Shown here: one piece after another, positions 13,280 through 59,886 of the stretch | Numbering within the stretch: the first letter of the stretch is position 1 | Layout: every line of letters starts with the position of its first letter | Assembly (NCBI GenBank): GCA_026745465.1 | Contig: JACYXH010000592.1 | Location: 77,501-141,500 of the forward strand | DNA: 64,000 nt | DNA from: Lota lota | Lineage: Eukaryota; Chordata; Actinopteri; Gadiformes; Lotidae | Direction: 5' to 3' | Position numbers and translations under genes: made by a program | Notes under the pieces: generated by a model | Seen by the model: only the letters and a program-made list of their open reading frames with translations | What the model was told of the DNA's origin: nothing | Databases searched by the model: none

Positions 13280-13475
13280 TCTCTCATTCTATCCCTCCCT
13301 TATCCCTCTCTCTTTTTACCCCCCCTCTCTCTCCCTCCTTCATTCCACGCTTTCTTCCCCTCCTCTCTCACTCCCTCTCTCTCTTTCCCTTCTGTCTCCC
13401 TCTCTCCCTCCCTTATCCCTCCTCTCTTTCACTCCTCTTTCTCTGCCCCTCTCAATTACATTCTTTCTTCCCCTG
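12600..13475. repeat. long CT-rich polypyrimidine region
   Basis: About 870 bp dominated by CTCTCT/CCTTTC, with a pure (CT)n at 13221-13264 flowing into (CA)5. Long open frames here (up to 479 codons) are low-complexity Ser/Leu/Pro translations and not genes. Confidence 0.9.
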
Positions 13476-13860
13476 TTCACAGGGCCCTCCTCCCCCCAGC
13501 CTCTACCCAGGGTGAGTGGACTGTCTGTGGGCAGAGAGAGTCTGGACCACAGGGGTGGATGCCCCCCAAAAAATGCAACACAAATCCTGGAGCCAGTGAC
13601 ACGGGGACCATATGTTGGCGCATTAGGCTGCCCCACACGCCCCCATCCTGGGACCCGACGCAGAGCAGACAGTCCCCCCTGTCTGGAGGAATGGATGGGT
13701 GGGTGTGTGGATGGATGGATGGCTGTCAGCCGGAGCCAGGGGGCTGGCCGAGGGCTCTCCAGGTTCCCATGGAGAATTCATATTATCCACCGAGCTTCTG
13801 GCTCGCACACAAACCACCACACTGACTGCATGAAAAGACTACCGTGCAAACCAGTGGGCT
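13476..13860. other. GC-richer unique island
   Basis: About 380 bp of complex sequence between repeat blocks, with a short (GGAT)n at 13692-13720. It has splice-like motifs but no homology I recognise. Function unknown. Confidence 0.4.
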
Positions 13861-13884
13861 ATGTGTGTTTGGGTGTGTGTGTTT

Positions 13885-13926
<42 letters not shown>
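13885..13926. repeat. (TG)n microsatellite
   Basis: TG run of about 40 bp. Confidence 0.95.
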
Positions 13927-13929
13927 ATG

Positions 13930-15978
<2,049 letters not shown>

Positions 15979-16073
15979 AGGAGGAGCGGAGGGGTGTGTA
16001 ATTAAATTTAGTGGGGCAGTTCAAATGATCAGGGTTAGAACAAGTTTAAGTTTGATAAAGACCTACCCCATCA

Positions 16074-16480
16074 TTAATCCACCATCAACTAGCCATCCAC
16101 CTAGCCAACCATATATCTGTCTAGCCATTCTTTCAATCATCCATCCATCCATCCATTCATTCATCTATTCCCCCATCCATCCATTCTTCAATCTATCAAA
16201 CCATGCTCATTCATTCATTGATCTGTCCCTCCATCATTCATTCTACCAATAATTATCATAACACAGTAAACCTATTATCTAACAGTTACATATTTGCCTA
16301 ATACGCAGACCATTGAAAAGGCTGTAGTTCTGACAACAGGGCCATATAATTAAATAACATGATTTCTCCATTCTCTCCAGAAAAATGGAAAGAAAATGGT
16401 GTCTTTATATTGTAGCTAATATCCTTCAGTTCTCCTGTTTCCTCAAGGTTTACTGGAGGAATGTTCTAATGTAACCAGGT
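16074..16480. other. ATCC/ATTC-rich patch then unique sequence
   Basis: Degenerate CCATCCATTCATT repeats to about 16245, then unremarkable unique DNA. Confidence 0.7.
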
Positions 16481-16483
<3 letters not shown>

Positions 16484-16546
<63 letters not shown>

Positions 16547-16561
16547 GGGGGGAGGGGGGGG
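16484..16561. repeat. (TG)n followed by G-rich run
   Basis: TG 16484-16543, then GGGGGGGAGGGGGGGG. Confidence 0.95.
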
Positions 16562-16689
16562 TGATTACATGTCTTTCACTGGTGGTTAATAACTATGTTC
16601 CCTGCTGTAATTATGTGCTAATGCTACAGGCTAATCCCAGTCTAGCCACTGTCTCTGGGAACTACATTACCCTGCCTACCACCATCCTG

Positions 16690-17030
16690 TCTATCCGCTA
16701 TCTCCCTCTCTAGCCCCCCCTCATTCTCTCTCTCTCTCCTTCTCTAACTCTCTCCCTATATCACTTTCTCTTCCTCCCACTCTTCTTCGCTCTCCCCCAT
16801 TCTTTCTCCCTCCCTATAGCCCTCTCTCTTCCTCCCACTCTTCTTCGCTTTCCCCATTCTTTCTCCCTCCCTATAGCACTCCTCTCTTCCTCCCACTCTC
16901 CTTCTTTTCCCCCATTCTTTCTCTTCCTCTCTCTTCCCCTCCCTCTCTTACTCCCATCTCTCTCCATCTCTCCTTCCCCCCTCTCTCTGTCTCCCCCATC
17001 TCCCCATCTCTCACTCCTTTCTCCATCGCA
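16690..17030. repeat. CT-rich tract with approximately 60-bp tandem unit
   Basis: TCTTCCTCCCACTCTTCTTCGCT...CCCATTCTTTCTCCCTCCCTATAGC-type segments repeat three times between about 16768 and 16925 within a wider polypyrimidine tract. Confidence 0.85.
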
Positions 17031-17490
17031 TCCTTCTTGTGTGTTTTTAGGTCCTCCAGAGCTTTTATTCAGATTATCTCATCCTTTCGGTGTGATTCTC
17101 TCTAAAACCGCTCTGTAAAGACTTGGAGAGAATATGGGAAAAATCGTTTTTATTAAAAAACAGAATTAATAAGCGGCACTGGGACCAAGGCCTACAAAGA
17201 ACTTCAACAAAGCAAAGGGCCCAACTCTATCGTCCTTCACCGGATGGCGAGGTTTTAATTTGACAGGAAACTAAATTCTGTTGCAAATTTGTATGTGATA
17301 TTTCCATAAAGGGTTTGAATGTGAAGTGTGTGAATACACACAGACTATATTTTATTTTCACATTGTCTGGACAGATGGTGTGTCAATAGTACACACGGAG
17401 AGAAAAGGATGGATAGAAAGAGTGATAGAGAGCTAGAGATAGAGAACCGCCTGCCAAATTGAGACCTATAGATTGAGATGATAAAAGGCT
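17031..17490. other. unique gene-free island
   Basis: Complex AT-rich sequence (17040-17360) with no repeats. Possibly regulatory. No coding evidence. Confidence 0.4.
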
Positions 17491-17519
17491 TGAGTGTGTG
17501 AGTGTGTGAGTGTGTGGGT

Positions 17520-17550
<31 letters not shown>

Positions 17551-17552
17551 GT
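17491..17552. repeat. GTGTGA/(TG)n plus (G)18
   Basis: TG-type repeat running directly into poly-G at 17534-17551. Confidence 0.93.
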
Positions 17553-17879
17553 GATGGTGTGTGAGTGAGGACTTTGTAATGAGTAAATAACGAGAAGCTG
17601 CTGTATAAATTGAAGGAAAATTGCATCTTCAGTTAAGCAAATGTGACCCAAAGTCATTGAAACACTGGATGCATGTGTATGTGTGCGTATGTGTGTGTCT
17701 GTGTGCTCATGCGCAAATGTGCATCTTTCCCCATTCCCAGCTAATCGACGCTCGGCAGATGGCAGCTGTCTGTCTTCGTGATCGTCGTCATGGAGACCGG
17801 GTGGATTGTTGTCTCTCGGCGACGACACAGATGTGCTGCCGGAGACGACACTACGGTGGCACACTAGGGACATCCCGAG

Positions 17880-17985
17880 GAAGGATGGAGAGAGAGAAAG
17901 AGTAGAGTAGAGAGAGAGCAAGGGAGAGAGAGAGAGAGAGGGGGAGAGAGGGAGAGAGATAGAGGGAGAGAGTGAGAGAGTGACA

Positions 17986-18041
<56 letters not shown>

Positions 18042-18055
18042 AGTAGAGAGGGGGG
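17880..18055. repeat. GA-rich polypurine tract
   Basis: Degenerate, with pure (GA)n about 17990-18040. Confidence 0.93.
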
Positions 18056-18333
18056 AGAAGCGGTACACAATGGACTGGATCGGATCACACACAGCGATAT
18101 GAGATGATTAAATGTCAATAAAGGGATTATTCATAGAGAGAAGAAAGAGATTTAATTAGGTGTAAATGCTATGTATCAGCAGTCAGCTGGAATGTTTTGT
18201 GATGTACAATAGTGGGATGAGGTTTGGTGTCTGGTATGGGAGGCATTCACCACCTGTACAGTCAAGGTGTGGATTTAGTGAAGGAAGACAAATCCCTCTC
18301 TCAAAGCTTGCGTTGTCTCACAATTCAGACAAT

Positions 18334-18336
<3 letters not shown>

Positions 18337-18379
<43 letters not shown>

Positions 18380-18451
18380 CAGCCTGCCAGGTACTGTTAG
18401 TATTGTCTTGTATGGTTAGTACTGTGTATGCATGTGGTTGTGTGTTTGTTT

Positions 18452-18536
<85 letters not shown>

Positions 18537-18657
18537 TGATAACTAACAGTGCCCGTTTGGGTGTCGTTGATAACACACAGGAGGTGTGCTGCCAAAGACC
18601 TGCCTGTCATTCTCACAAACACAAAGAAAGAGTAACAGACAGATGCATGCACACACA

Positions 18658-18717
<60 letters not shown>

Positions 18718-18763
18718 GACACACACGCAGAAAGAGTGACAGAAGGATGCTCGAGCACACACG

Positions 18764-18805
<42 letters not shown>
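18337..18805. repeat. CT, TG, CT and CA microsatellite cluster
   Basis: CT 18337-18376, TG 18455-18533, CT 18660-18713, CA 18764-18805. The TG and CA arms are mutually complementary. Confidence 0.95.
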
Positions 18806-18806
<1 letters not shown>

Positions 18807-18964
18807 CCTGTGGCCTGCTATTGAACTTGGTGTATTGATAAGAGCAACAGTAGCAGCGCCTCTGCAGGAGAGAGCATTCATATGGACCTGTCTGTCTCTC
18901 TGTCCCCCAGTCTGTCAGCCTGGACAGACAGAGAGCTCCACCACAGCAGTCTCCCTGTTATGCC

Positions 18965-19045
18965 CATGAGCCTGGTTAGCCCTATTAGCACAGGTAAACC
19001 TGTTATCCTGGTTAGCCTGGTTAGCCTAGTAAGCCTGGCTAGCAC
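18965..19045. repeat. CCTGGTTAG-type short tandem repeat
   Basis: Imperfect 9-10 bp units (GCCTGGTTAG, ACCTGTTATC, GCCTAGTAAG). Confidence 0.75.
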
Positions 19046-19394
19046 TTTAAGCAGCTCACACAATGTGAAGTTAACCCCTCTGATTAAGAGGTTCACACGT
19101 TATGATGGAACTAGATTGTTGAGGCATGCAGACAGAGGAGTGTGTACATTATGCAGTGTTTGTATTGGAGGAGAGTGTGGACAGGCATACAGACAGTTTG
19201 ACTGGCAGCAAGACAGGATGATAGAAAGGAAGATGGAAAGAAAGACGTGCAGACAGACAGCAGCAGTAAGACAGGAACACAGAGAGAAAGACAGGCAGGA
19301 CAACAGGAAGTTCAATAGATGACGCTTCATGTATCAATTCCTCTCTGAATAATGAGCCTCCTTAGTAAATCTGGCACACAGACGGCTCACCTGG

Positions 19395-19395
<1 letters not shown>

Positions 19396-19425
<30 letters not shown>

Positions 19426-19900
19426 ATTGGCACAATGCAGCCTTTAGGGATCAATTACTGCTCACTCACGTCTTTATCATCTCAACGCTTCCACCCAATA
19501 CCTGCCGGCTCCAAGGACAGCCTTGGTCTCTCTCTCTCTCTCTGACACACTAAAAAACAGGCGTGTGTACGTGTATGTGTGTGTGTTTATGCTGATAGTA
19601 GGGTCTAAGAATTTCAGAAAAATAAGTGATACAAAGCTATCGGCTACCACAGCTACACAAAACAATACACCACACACAGCCTTTAATTGACAGACACTTA
19701 CAGTCTCTCTTTCCTCTCGCTCTCTCTCCATCCATCCCTCTCTATCTCTCTCCTTTCCTCGCTCACCCTGTGTCTCTCCACTTCCTTCCCTCTCTCTTTC
19801 CTCCCTCTCTCTCCATCACACAAAAATCCCCTAACCCATATATTCACAACATGCACGCACACACACGTTCGCACACACACGCAGACACATAAGCACACAC
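19396..19900. repeat. (CA)n, CT-rich and CA-rich tracts
   Basis: CA 19396-19422, CT-rich 19703-19815, interrupted CA 19855-19905, separated by unique sequence. Confidence 0.85.
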
Positions 19901-19905
19901 GCACA

Positions 19906-21654
19906 CTTAATCCGTCATTTGTGTGTATGATTTTGTATATGATTTGCTGATGGTTTTCCTCCTGTTGTGTGTGGAAGTAGAGGATTAGACATGATGTTTT
20001 TTAAGGTAGACCTACTTCATCCTGAGTGTTTACTGTCAGGTAGATGTCCAGACTGGTGTTTTCTTATAAGAGGGTATCCATCATGGGATCTGTAGTGTCA
20101 TAGAGAAGTTCAACCCCGCCACCTTGTTCTTGAATAGCCAAGCAACCAGTTGGCATGTGTGCGTGACATCATCTGAAACCCTCCAACGGTGTCTTCCTTT
20201 TTCATCCGTTGGTTGTAGATTGTCTCATCTATTGTTACGGTCAATTGTTTCATGGACCCACCTCAACCATGTCTGACTAATGTATGTCTTATCATATGGG
20301 AAATTCTGAGTTAATGACACATGTGTTATATTCTTTCAATACAAATAGAAACATGGTTTGTAAAAAAAATTCACTCATTCATTCCATAGGGTTCAATATT
20401 TGAGAGGAGCCTTTTAAAGACTACATCATACTCTTTCTGACGATTTTCCGATTTGTCTGTGTGTCAAGTAATCCATTTAAATATCCTTTATATAAAATAT
20501 ATTCCATTAAATATAATCAATAATTGATTCATAGTAAACAAATTGACTTTTTCTGAACATTGGTAGGCCTAGGCCTATATAATCGGTTATATATATTGTG
20601 CTGTATTATTTATTAATCAATGTTCAATTCGCATAACACAGTTAAAGTAGTGCTTTAAAGTAGCCTATGCACTCTACTAAACGTGGCTTCATTTTAAATA
20701 TAGAGATACCAGACATAGATGGCGGCACGCATAAATATACATTAATTTCCTCTTTAAGTAGGGGACCAGGTTTACTCCATGTGCAAGTTATTAAAAAGTA
20801 ATCAGATAAGGAGATGATTATTCCATATTGTGATAAAAGGATAGAGCTGCTCCAAGCAGGTTTACAGCAACGAAGATACACACACTACTGCACTCTAGCG
20901 GTCAAAACTGGTATGAGCCCAATAATAGTTGTAGGATATATAAATCGTTTTACTGAAGCTTTCATTAGCTAGAGTAGTGAAATTGTTTAAACTTTCAACA
21001 GCAATAATCCCAATTTAGGCAACGTTTATAATTGTGGAAGACTTTTTAAAGTACAATTTCCGTGATGTGAACGAGGTCCTGTCTTTGGACTGTTGAAACG
21101 TAACGATGATCCTCCTAATAGTGATTTATTTTATCAGAAGGGACATTCATATTAAAATTGGGTTTTAAAAACAAATCATTATTAACTACAACTAACAACT
21201 AACGACTACAAGAGATGGAGCTCAATTGAACTAAACTATAGTACAACGCTGCCCCCATCTGGTTCAATAAGACTACTGAAACTTGAGGACAACAACGTAA
21301 TCAATTAACAAGGTACCGCTCTGTTCGACCTACCATCTTTATTAGTTTTCACAGAGATTATTTTTCGTAGAATGTGACGCTTTTTGTCCTAGTTCTAAAT
21401 TCGCCAAGTTTCTGTGAAATAGCCTAAAAAATAATACATTTAAATACCTACTCGGTGGTCTCTGGGCAAGTTTGATGACAGCCAGCCATGTGTAAGTATT
21501 TTTTTTTATGTATTACTTATAAACACTTTTTTAATAACCTAATTTGAATACTAATAATTACTAATCTACTAGTTTCTAATAATTACATTTTACTCAAGGT
21601 TAAGTAGGCCTTATTCTTTATTTTGTGATTCCGTTATGTTTGCCCACCCAGCAC
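19906..21654. other. unique, gene-free sequence
   Basis: About 1.7 kb of AT-rich DNA free of microsatellites. No exon-like or promoter-like structure recognised. Confidence 0.55.
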
Positions 21655-21850
21655 AGATGATCCTACTCTCTGTCCCTGGAAGGAGGATCACTCTTCTGTT
21701 CCTTATCAAGGTTCCTTCTGGGTTTGGGAACCTTTTTCCTTGAAATACTTTAAAGGGTTTAGGGTTAGGGGATGGTGTATAATGTGGGCTTGCGAAGCCC
21801 TTTGAGACTGTAAATGTAATTAAGAGCTATGCTTATACATTCGTACAGTA
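21655..21850 (+). mobile_element. degenerate teleost interspersed-repeat tail, class unassigned
   Basis: Contains a pattern common at the 3' ends of fish interspersed repeats: AAGGTTCCTTCTGGG...TTTTTCCTTG, a GGGTTAGGGG segment, then GAAGCCCTTTGAGACTGTAA with ATTAAGAGCTAT. No coding remnant is visible. The TTAGGG-like bit at 21755 is part of this unit, not a telomeric repeat. Confidence 0.45.
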
Positions 21851-22737
21851 ATATTCATAGTGGGGCGTGACCTTGTATACTAGAATATACACACTATAAT
21901 AAAGGATACGGTTAGAAGAAAACAATATGCAGCCATACTCTGTTGTTTCCACGACTTTACTAATAAAGTTTGCTACAATGTTAAGAAAAAAAATACCCAC
22001 TGGAATACACCCTACTCATTGTTGTAATGTAAATAAGACACAAACAGGACAAGTGTGTGCTGTGATGGTTTCTAATGAAGTCATTCACTGTACACTTCCC
22101 AGTAAAATATAAAATAAAAATCCACACCGAGACAGAATACACCCAGCAGACACATTGGGCAGCACCAATACTCTGTCCGCACAAACCCAACAACATTTCA
22201 ACCTTTATCTGTGTCTGCCCCCTATGAATAATATCGACAACTGCAAGAGTTAATCAGGGTTTCTTACAATTTGGCCGCAACAAACATGATTTCACCGACC
22301 GCCAATGGAAAATCCCTGATTGCGCAAAAAAGAATAAGTGAGAAAACTGCAAATACAATTAGAATGTGGTCAATCATTGGGATTATTTTGGGGTGCAATG
22401 TGGTCTTTCGCTGTAGTAGCTTACCAGTGTGGGAGTTCTGTTGTGTGGATTTCCATTACAACACTACCTTCCTATTCCATTATATTACTACAGGGTGGAT
22501 ATAGGGTGATCCTGGAATTTAAACAGGAATAAATTAAAACATTTTGACTCAGAGCTAAGGCAAAACATAAAGAAATGGCACTTCCTTGTGTAATATCTAA
22601 TGTATGCTTAAGTGGATAAGGGTTGAAATAGTGAATAAACTGTAAAAATATTTTAAAACGGTTGGATATCAGTGGCTATGGCTACAATGTTGGAGTAGAT
22701 AAAGATACAATAAATGTTGTTCATTGTATCTTGAAAA
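21851..22737. other. unique sequence beyond the epb41l5 poly(A) site
   Basis: No gene or repeat recognised. It could be an extended 3' UTR if a more distal poly(A) site is used. Confidence 0.5.
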
Positions 22738-24609
22738 GACAAAATGTGATTTTTCTTTATTTGCTATAAACTATACTATCTGGTCCACAGTGTGTTAGAA
22801 ATCTCTCTTAACTTTGTGTAAATCCAGCGTGACAAAAAATCATCAGGTACAATGATCTCATCGTACGATGAGATGATAAAAAAACATCACTGACCAACAT
22901 ACAGAATTTCCATGTTACGCATCTCAGAGAAAATCCAATCATCACAGAAAAGGACAAAAACAAAAAACTTAAAGCAATGAAACAAGTTTGCCACTCTCCG
23001 GAGGAGGAGCAAACCCCAGCGCTGAACGTCTCAGCGTGTGGCCGTACCAATACTGCTACAGTTACCGTTCTTCATAAAAATATATATAAATCTACTTCAT
23101 ATCTACAGTACACTGATGCCACGGTATGAAGAAAAACACGAGTTCCTACAATACTTGACTCGGACTGCGTCTTCCACTGCTGCTCTGAGTATTGTGACAA
23201 AATTGGGATAAATGAGCCGCAGTGATTCTATCATATGTTGGTGACATCACATCAGACAGTACATAAAGTGTATAACTCCATCGAATGTTTACAGAAAGAT
23301 CAAATATCACATTTCTATCTGTGAGTGCCGATCTGTAGCAATGCAAATAGTTTCAGATGGGACAGATCTTCTCAAAATCCTGAAAAATAAAAAGGTCAGC
23401 CCAAGCATAATATTCCCATTTCCTTCCAATTGAAAAATTATCTTGTGCTGAAGACAGGTTGAAATGTTTGTCACAGTTGGTTATGATGATACCTCAAAAA
23501 GACAATCACTCGCCAAGGCAGTTGGGAAATACAGCATTTAGGAAATAGGATCAAAACCAATTTGTCCTCAAATGAATCCAGACAGAATATTGTCTCATGT
23601 CAACAGTGTCATCTCTTACAAATAATGGTTCTTCAGTAAGAAGAAGAGTAGACTATTTAAACCGAGGACTGACCAAGAACTGACAATAGGATTTCTTCTA
23701 TAAGACTTTGCAATTTAGTAAACTAATGAAAACGGTGACTATTGAACCAAAGCCAGCAGTTGGGTTTTTCTTCTCAACAGTGGTAACAGTCAAAGACATG
23801 CAGGTTCAAACACCAACAGACGCACACTTAACACGCACATAACACTCAGTGCCGGAGCTCAGTACTTCATGAAGACTTGCGAAAATATCCTTCATCAGAA
23901 TAAAAACAACAAAGGGAATGAAAAAGCGTCTAAGATCACATTTTAAAACGTCAGTAGAAATAAAACGTGGAGATCTCTCATCGATGCAGTGAACAAATCC
24001 AGTTCCAGTGTTTCCAGGGAGAGAGCCCAGGTCCAGTGTTGAGTGATAATCCAGTGAAAAACAGACATCATATCTCATATCCAGTGGCTGTGATGCATCT
24101 TCTACGCGTGTATTAATAATCCGTGCTGTCAAAATGAAAGCGTCGTTACAGGGAATGTATGAGATGATGCCAGACAGTTTCTGCATCAAGAGGAACTATA
24201 AAAGTGTGCTGGGTTTAGAAATACCCGGTGAAATACAGTGAAGTGACATTTGACCTCACCTCCAACATAAAACATCCATCCTCTCAGAACATCTCTAGCT
24301 CTAAGAAGATTGGCCCTAGTGGTCCCTTAAAAACCTCTCAGGTAAAAATAATTATTTCTGGTAGTCTTTTGGGGCTGGGGTAAGCTAGTATGTTAGTCAG
24401 TTTTATAGTCTGCCGACAGTGGGGTTTGGTAGTGTGTTGGGGCTGGGGTTTGGTAGTGTGTTGGGGCTGGGGTTTGGTAGTGTCTCGCTCTGTGGTTGGA
24501 GCTGGTGGAGAAGATGTGGAGCTGATCATGTGGAGGGAGGATAGGGTGTGATGGCGGGAGGGGAGATGTGGAGCAGATGTGGGGAGGAGAGGGGGAGGTC
24601 CGTCTCCCC
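22738..24609 (-). other. epb41l5: epb41l5 3' UTR (long isoform), about 1.9 kb
   Basis: Unique sequence with few repeats from the TGA at 24610 down to an AATAAA at 22756-22761, so cleavage is expected near 22735-22745. It contains a 24-bp tandem repeat (24421-24483, about 2.6 copies) and a perfect 20-bp palindrome at 22855-22874. The UTR end is inferred from the hexamer, not from transcript data. Confidence 0.65.
22756..22761 (-). terminator. epb41l5: epb41l5 poly(A) signal AATAAA
   Basis: A minus-strand AATAAA followed about 20 nt later by a T-rich stretch containing TTTTGTCTTTTC. It is a plausible cleavage/polyadenylation site for the long isoform. Confidence 0.55.
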
Positions 24610-57135
<32,526 letters not shown>

Positions 57136-57243
57136 GGTGGCGAAGAGGAGGAGGAAGAGGGCACACTACAGTACCTGGGAGGGACAAAGGAAGGCTCTGT
57201 GATATAACACTTTAACATGAGGCCGACAGACTATAAAATAATA

Positions 57244-57405
57244 GGGTATTTTGTCCCGTGTAACCCGACTGGTTGAGGAGCATGGCATTAACACAGCCAG
57301 GGGTTATTGGTTGGATTCCCATTGGGGCCACACATGCTAAGGTTGTAGGAACGTAAAAACTAAAAACAAAAACGCATTGGTAAAAACATCCACCAAATGG
57401 CATAC
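57244..57405 (+). mobile_element. diverged tRNA-derived SINE
   Basis: Resembles the 40050-40190 element (ACTGGTTGAGGAGC...GGTTGGATTCCCATTGGGGCCACACATGCT), with an eroded A box and a short A-rich body. Lies in the first intron of epb41l5. Confidence 0.5.
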
Positions 57406-58306
57406 ATATGTTGATACCTATAGTGAGCTTGGCTATGACTTTACTTGTGTTAATCAGCAGGACAACTTTCTCAATAATTTGACTGCGCCTTTAGACGTCT
57501 ACAAAGTGTGTAAGTGTGTGTGTCTGTGTGTTCTTGGGCTTTTGTTTTCCCTGGTTGTATATGTAACCAGCAGGTCTTTCGGTGGTGCAACATTATGTCA
57601 ACATCTAAATGGCATTTCCTTTTTATCACATATTACGACGAGTAATATGATAAACAGGTCAAACTCGTCGTTTTGAAGCAATCAACTTCAACACTGTCGG
57701 CCAGAATTATCACACTGTTGGTTAACGAGCACAGCCGATTTAACAGATGATAAGCAGCATTTGGTAGCATATTAGATATTCATTCTAAAGGCCTTATAGA
57801 CATGAAGGCCGTTTCAGACACTAATATAAACTAATAATAAGGTCCCAGAACACTGTTAAGCTCGTATTTGCATCACTAAATGGGATTTTTCCAATTGGGA
57901 TGGAAAATAAACATTTACCTTGCCAAATCAGTCTAAACATTTAACAAAGGAGAAATTACAGTTGGATAAATATCTAACCAAAATTCGTCCTATTTTCTTG
58001 TGTGGACAGCGCTACGAGGAGAGGGCCCCCAGAGGCTCAGCGAAGTGCAACAGGTTGAGTTGATCTGCAAAGCGCCGGTTTAGTTTCATTGAGCAATAGA
58101 CTATAGAATATTACGAAACACATTTGTTGGACACATTAGAGGTGTTAAGAATGAGATTATTAATGTATCTCTCTCATACATACAGGCACACAGCGCACAC
58201 ACAAGCATCCCGATTTGCAGGAAGAAACAATCGGACACTTGCTCCGCCATCAGACACTTGTAGATTCCCTCAAATCCCCCCCCCAAAAAATGGTAGGCCT
58301 ACTCAC

Positions 58307-58440
58307 AAAACTTAAGAGACTCCAGGGGGGCTTCACAGTGAGGACCCGTCCTCTTGCATCGTCCGGGGATCAATCATCGACCTTTACAATCCCATATTGA
58401 CAAGTAAATTGTTTTTATCCCCTCGCTGCCGCTGCTCCTC
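58307..58440 (-). other. epb41l5: epb41l5 probable 5' UTR exon 1
   Basis: A strong donor TTTT|GTGAGT at 58306 would splice to the acceptor at 57175 in front of the first coding exon. The 5' boundary is a guess at the promoter edge. The exon contains short upstream ATGs with early stops (two small uORFs), so leaky scanning or weak translational control is possible. Inference from position and splice signals. Confidence 0.5.
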
Positions 58441-58560
58441 TCTGGATATTTCTCTATGCAGGTCCCAACAACTGTGGGAGGAGCCTAGGGTCTCCCTCCG
58501 GATGTGACGTCAGGGTCCCAACACAACAGTGGGAGGGGCCGACATATGCCTCTGGATGTG
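58441..58560 (-). promoter_or_regulatory. epb41l5: epb41l5 candidate core promoter with CRE and duplicated module
   Basis: Contains a perfect CRE (TGACGTCA, 58505-58512) abutting an ETS-like CCGGATGT, two GC-box-like GGGAGG(A/G)GCC motifs, and no TATA box at a sensible distance. A module of about 46 bp (GGTCCCAACA...GGATGTG) is present twice in tandem, 58461-58506 and 58514-58560. The location, directly upstream of the inferred 5' UTR exon, supports promoter function. Confidence 0.5.
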
Positions 58561-59859
58561 TTATTTAATAAGTATTATAATTAAATTATTTTAAAAAACA
58601 AAATAATTTATATAATAGGTAAAAATGAATTAGGTATATAAATTATATTACAATTATATTAAATTATATTATATAAAATAAAATAAAAATTTATATCTAA
58701 ATTGATATTTTATTATTGGGTATCTAAAATGTTGATTAGATTGTCATTTAAAATACCGTAGTACTAATTCTTGTTATTTTTTGTCTTAACACATTTCATT
58801 CAATTAAGTTGTAAGAAGTGTATATGAAAATGTTTTCTGATTGGTTTTGCAGTAAAATGTTGAGAATAACTAAATTAATTCATTAATAATGACGATCAGC
58901 ACATTTGTAAGTTATGTTTAGCAAGTAAAAAAAAAGGATTTTCCAATAATAATATAAAATTCGAATGTAAACCTTTATGGCTGACATGTTCATTCAACAG
59001 TAGCTCCCCCCTCTGGTGAAACCTGATGTCCATGGAGGTGTCGCTACCAGTTCATTCCAGTTAATTTAGTCTTTGCAATCGAGTATGTGTATTAAGTGTT
59101 TAAGTATTTAAATTGAAAGATGTTTCTGGTGGGTATCACTGCTGGATATGTATTTAAAGACGCTTCCAGAATTCACTAAAACAACACAAACAACTGTGAA
59201 TTATTCACTTTTTAAGATTATAAATCAAATACAATGTACCAGACACCTAGAGTTATAGTCAATAAGGGTAGGCCCACCCTCCAACTTCTTTTTTTTATAG
59301 GAAATGCCATCCTTTCAACCTATAGTCAAACTATGTGTGTTCCTTGGGCTTGGTATTGAAAAGATTTGGGATCCAACATGATCGGTTGTATGACCTTCAG
59401 ACATTTTCCTCCGCACTCTCCTTGTACTTATTTAACTGCAATTCGTGTTTAACTTCCAGGGCTTTTGCCTATAGGAGCTTCGTTCCTCAGACTGAATTAA
59501 AGGTCACACACATAACCTCTTTCACAATGTGGAAGAGCAAGGTGAACTGAAGCCAGGTCTCCATGCTTTGACAGACATACTTTAATTGGTGACGAGCATG
59601 CTTCTAGACACGTCTAAACCCCCAAAACCCCCCTGTACCTGGAGAGACCCAGGAAACCTAGGAGATATCCAAGTGACTATAAAACATTGGCAAGTACCAT
59701 ACAGTATTCTTGTAGCATCTTGAACATTTGTTGTACTAGATCGAGTCATGCCATTGTCTTGAGTACACAATATTGTGTCACATTATAATGATCCACAAAG
59801 GAAAATAAATTTCAACAAAAATAAACCAGTCAAAAACAGAACAAAAAACAAACAGTTTC
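58561..59859. other. AT-rich intergenic spacer between ptpn4 and epb41l5
   Basis: No gene or recognisable element seen. Very AT-rich around 58,560-58,960, otherwise unremarkable unique sequence. Open frames here are short and lack homology I recognise. Confidence 0.6.
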
Positions 59860-59880
59860 AACTCACAAATGATTTTCCCT

Positions 59881-59886
59881 TTTATT
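59881..59886 (-). terminator. ptpn4: ptpn4 poly(A) signal AATAAA
   Basis: A canonical hexamer on the minus strand with a clear GU-rich region 20-60 nt downstream, marking the distal end of ptpn4 transcription about 1.4 kb before the epb41l5 promoter. Confidence 0.6.

Noticed and set aside
21751..21770. Telomere-like GGGTTTAGGGTTAGGGG
   Set aside because: Only about two imperfect units, lying within what looks like the tail of an interspersed repeat.
22271..22504. 77-codon plus-strand frame downstream of epb41l5
   Set aside because: No recognisable homology or splice/promoter context; length within chance expectation for AT-rich DNA.
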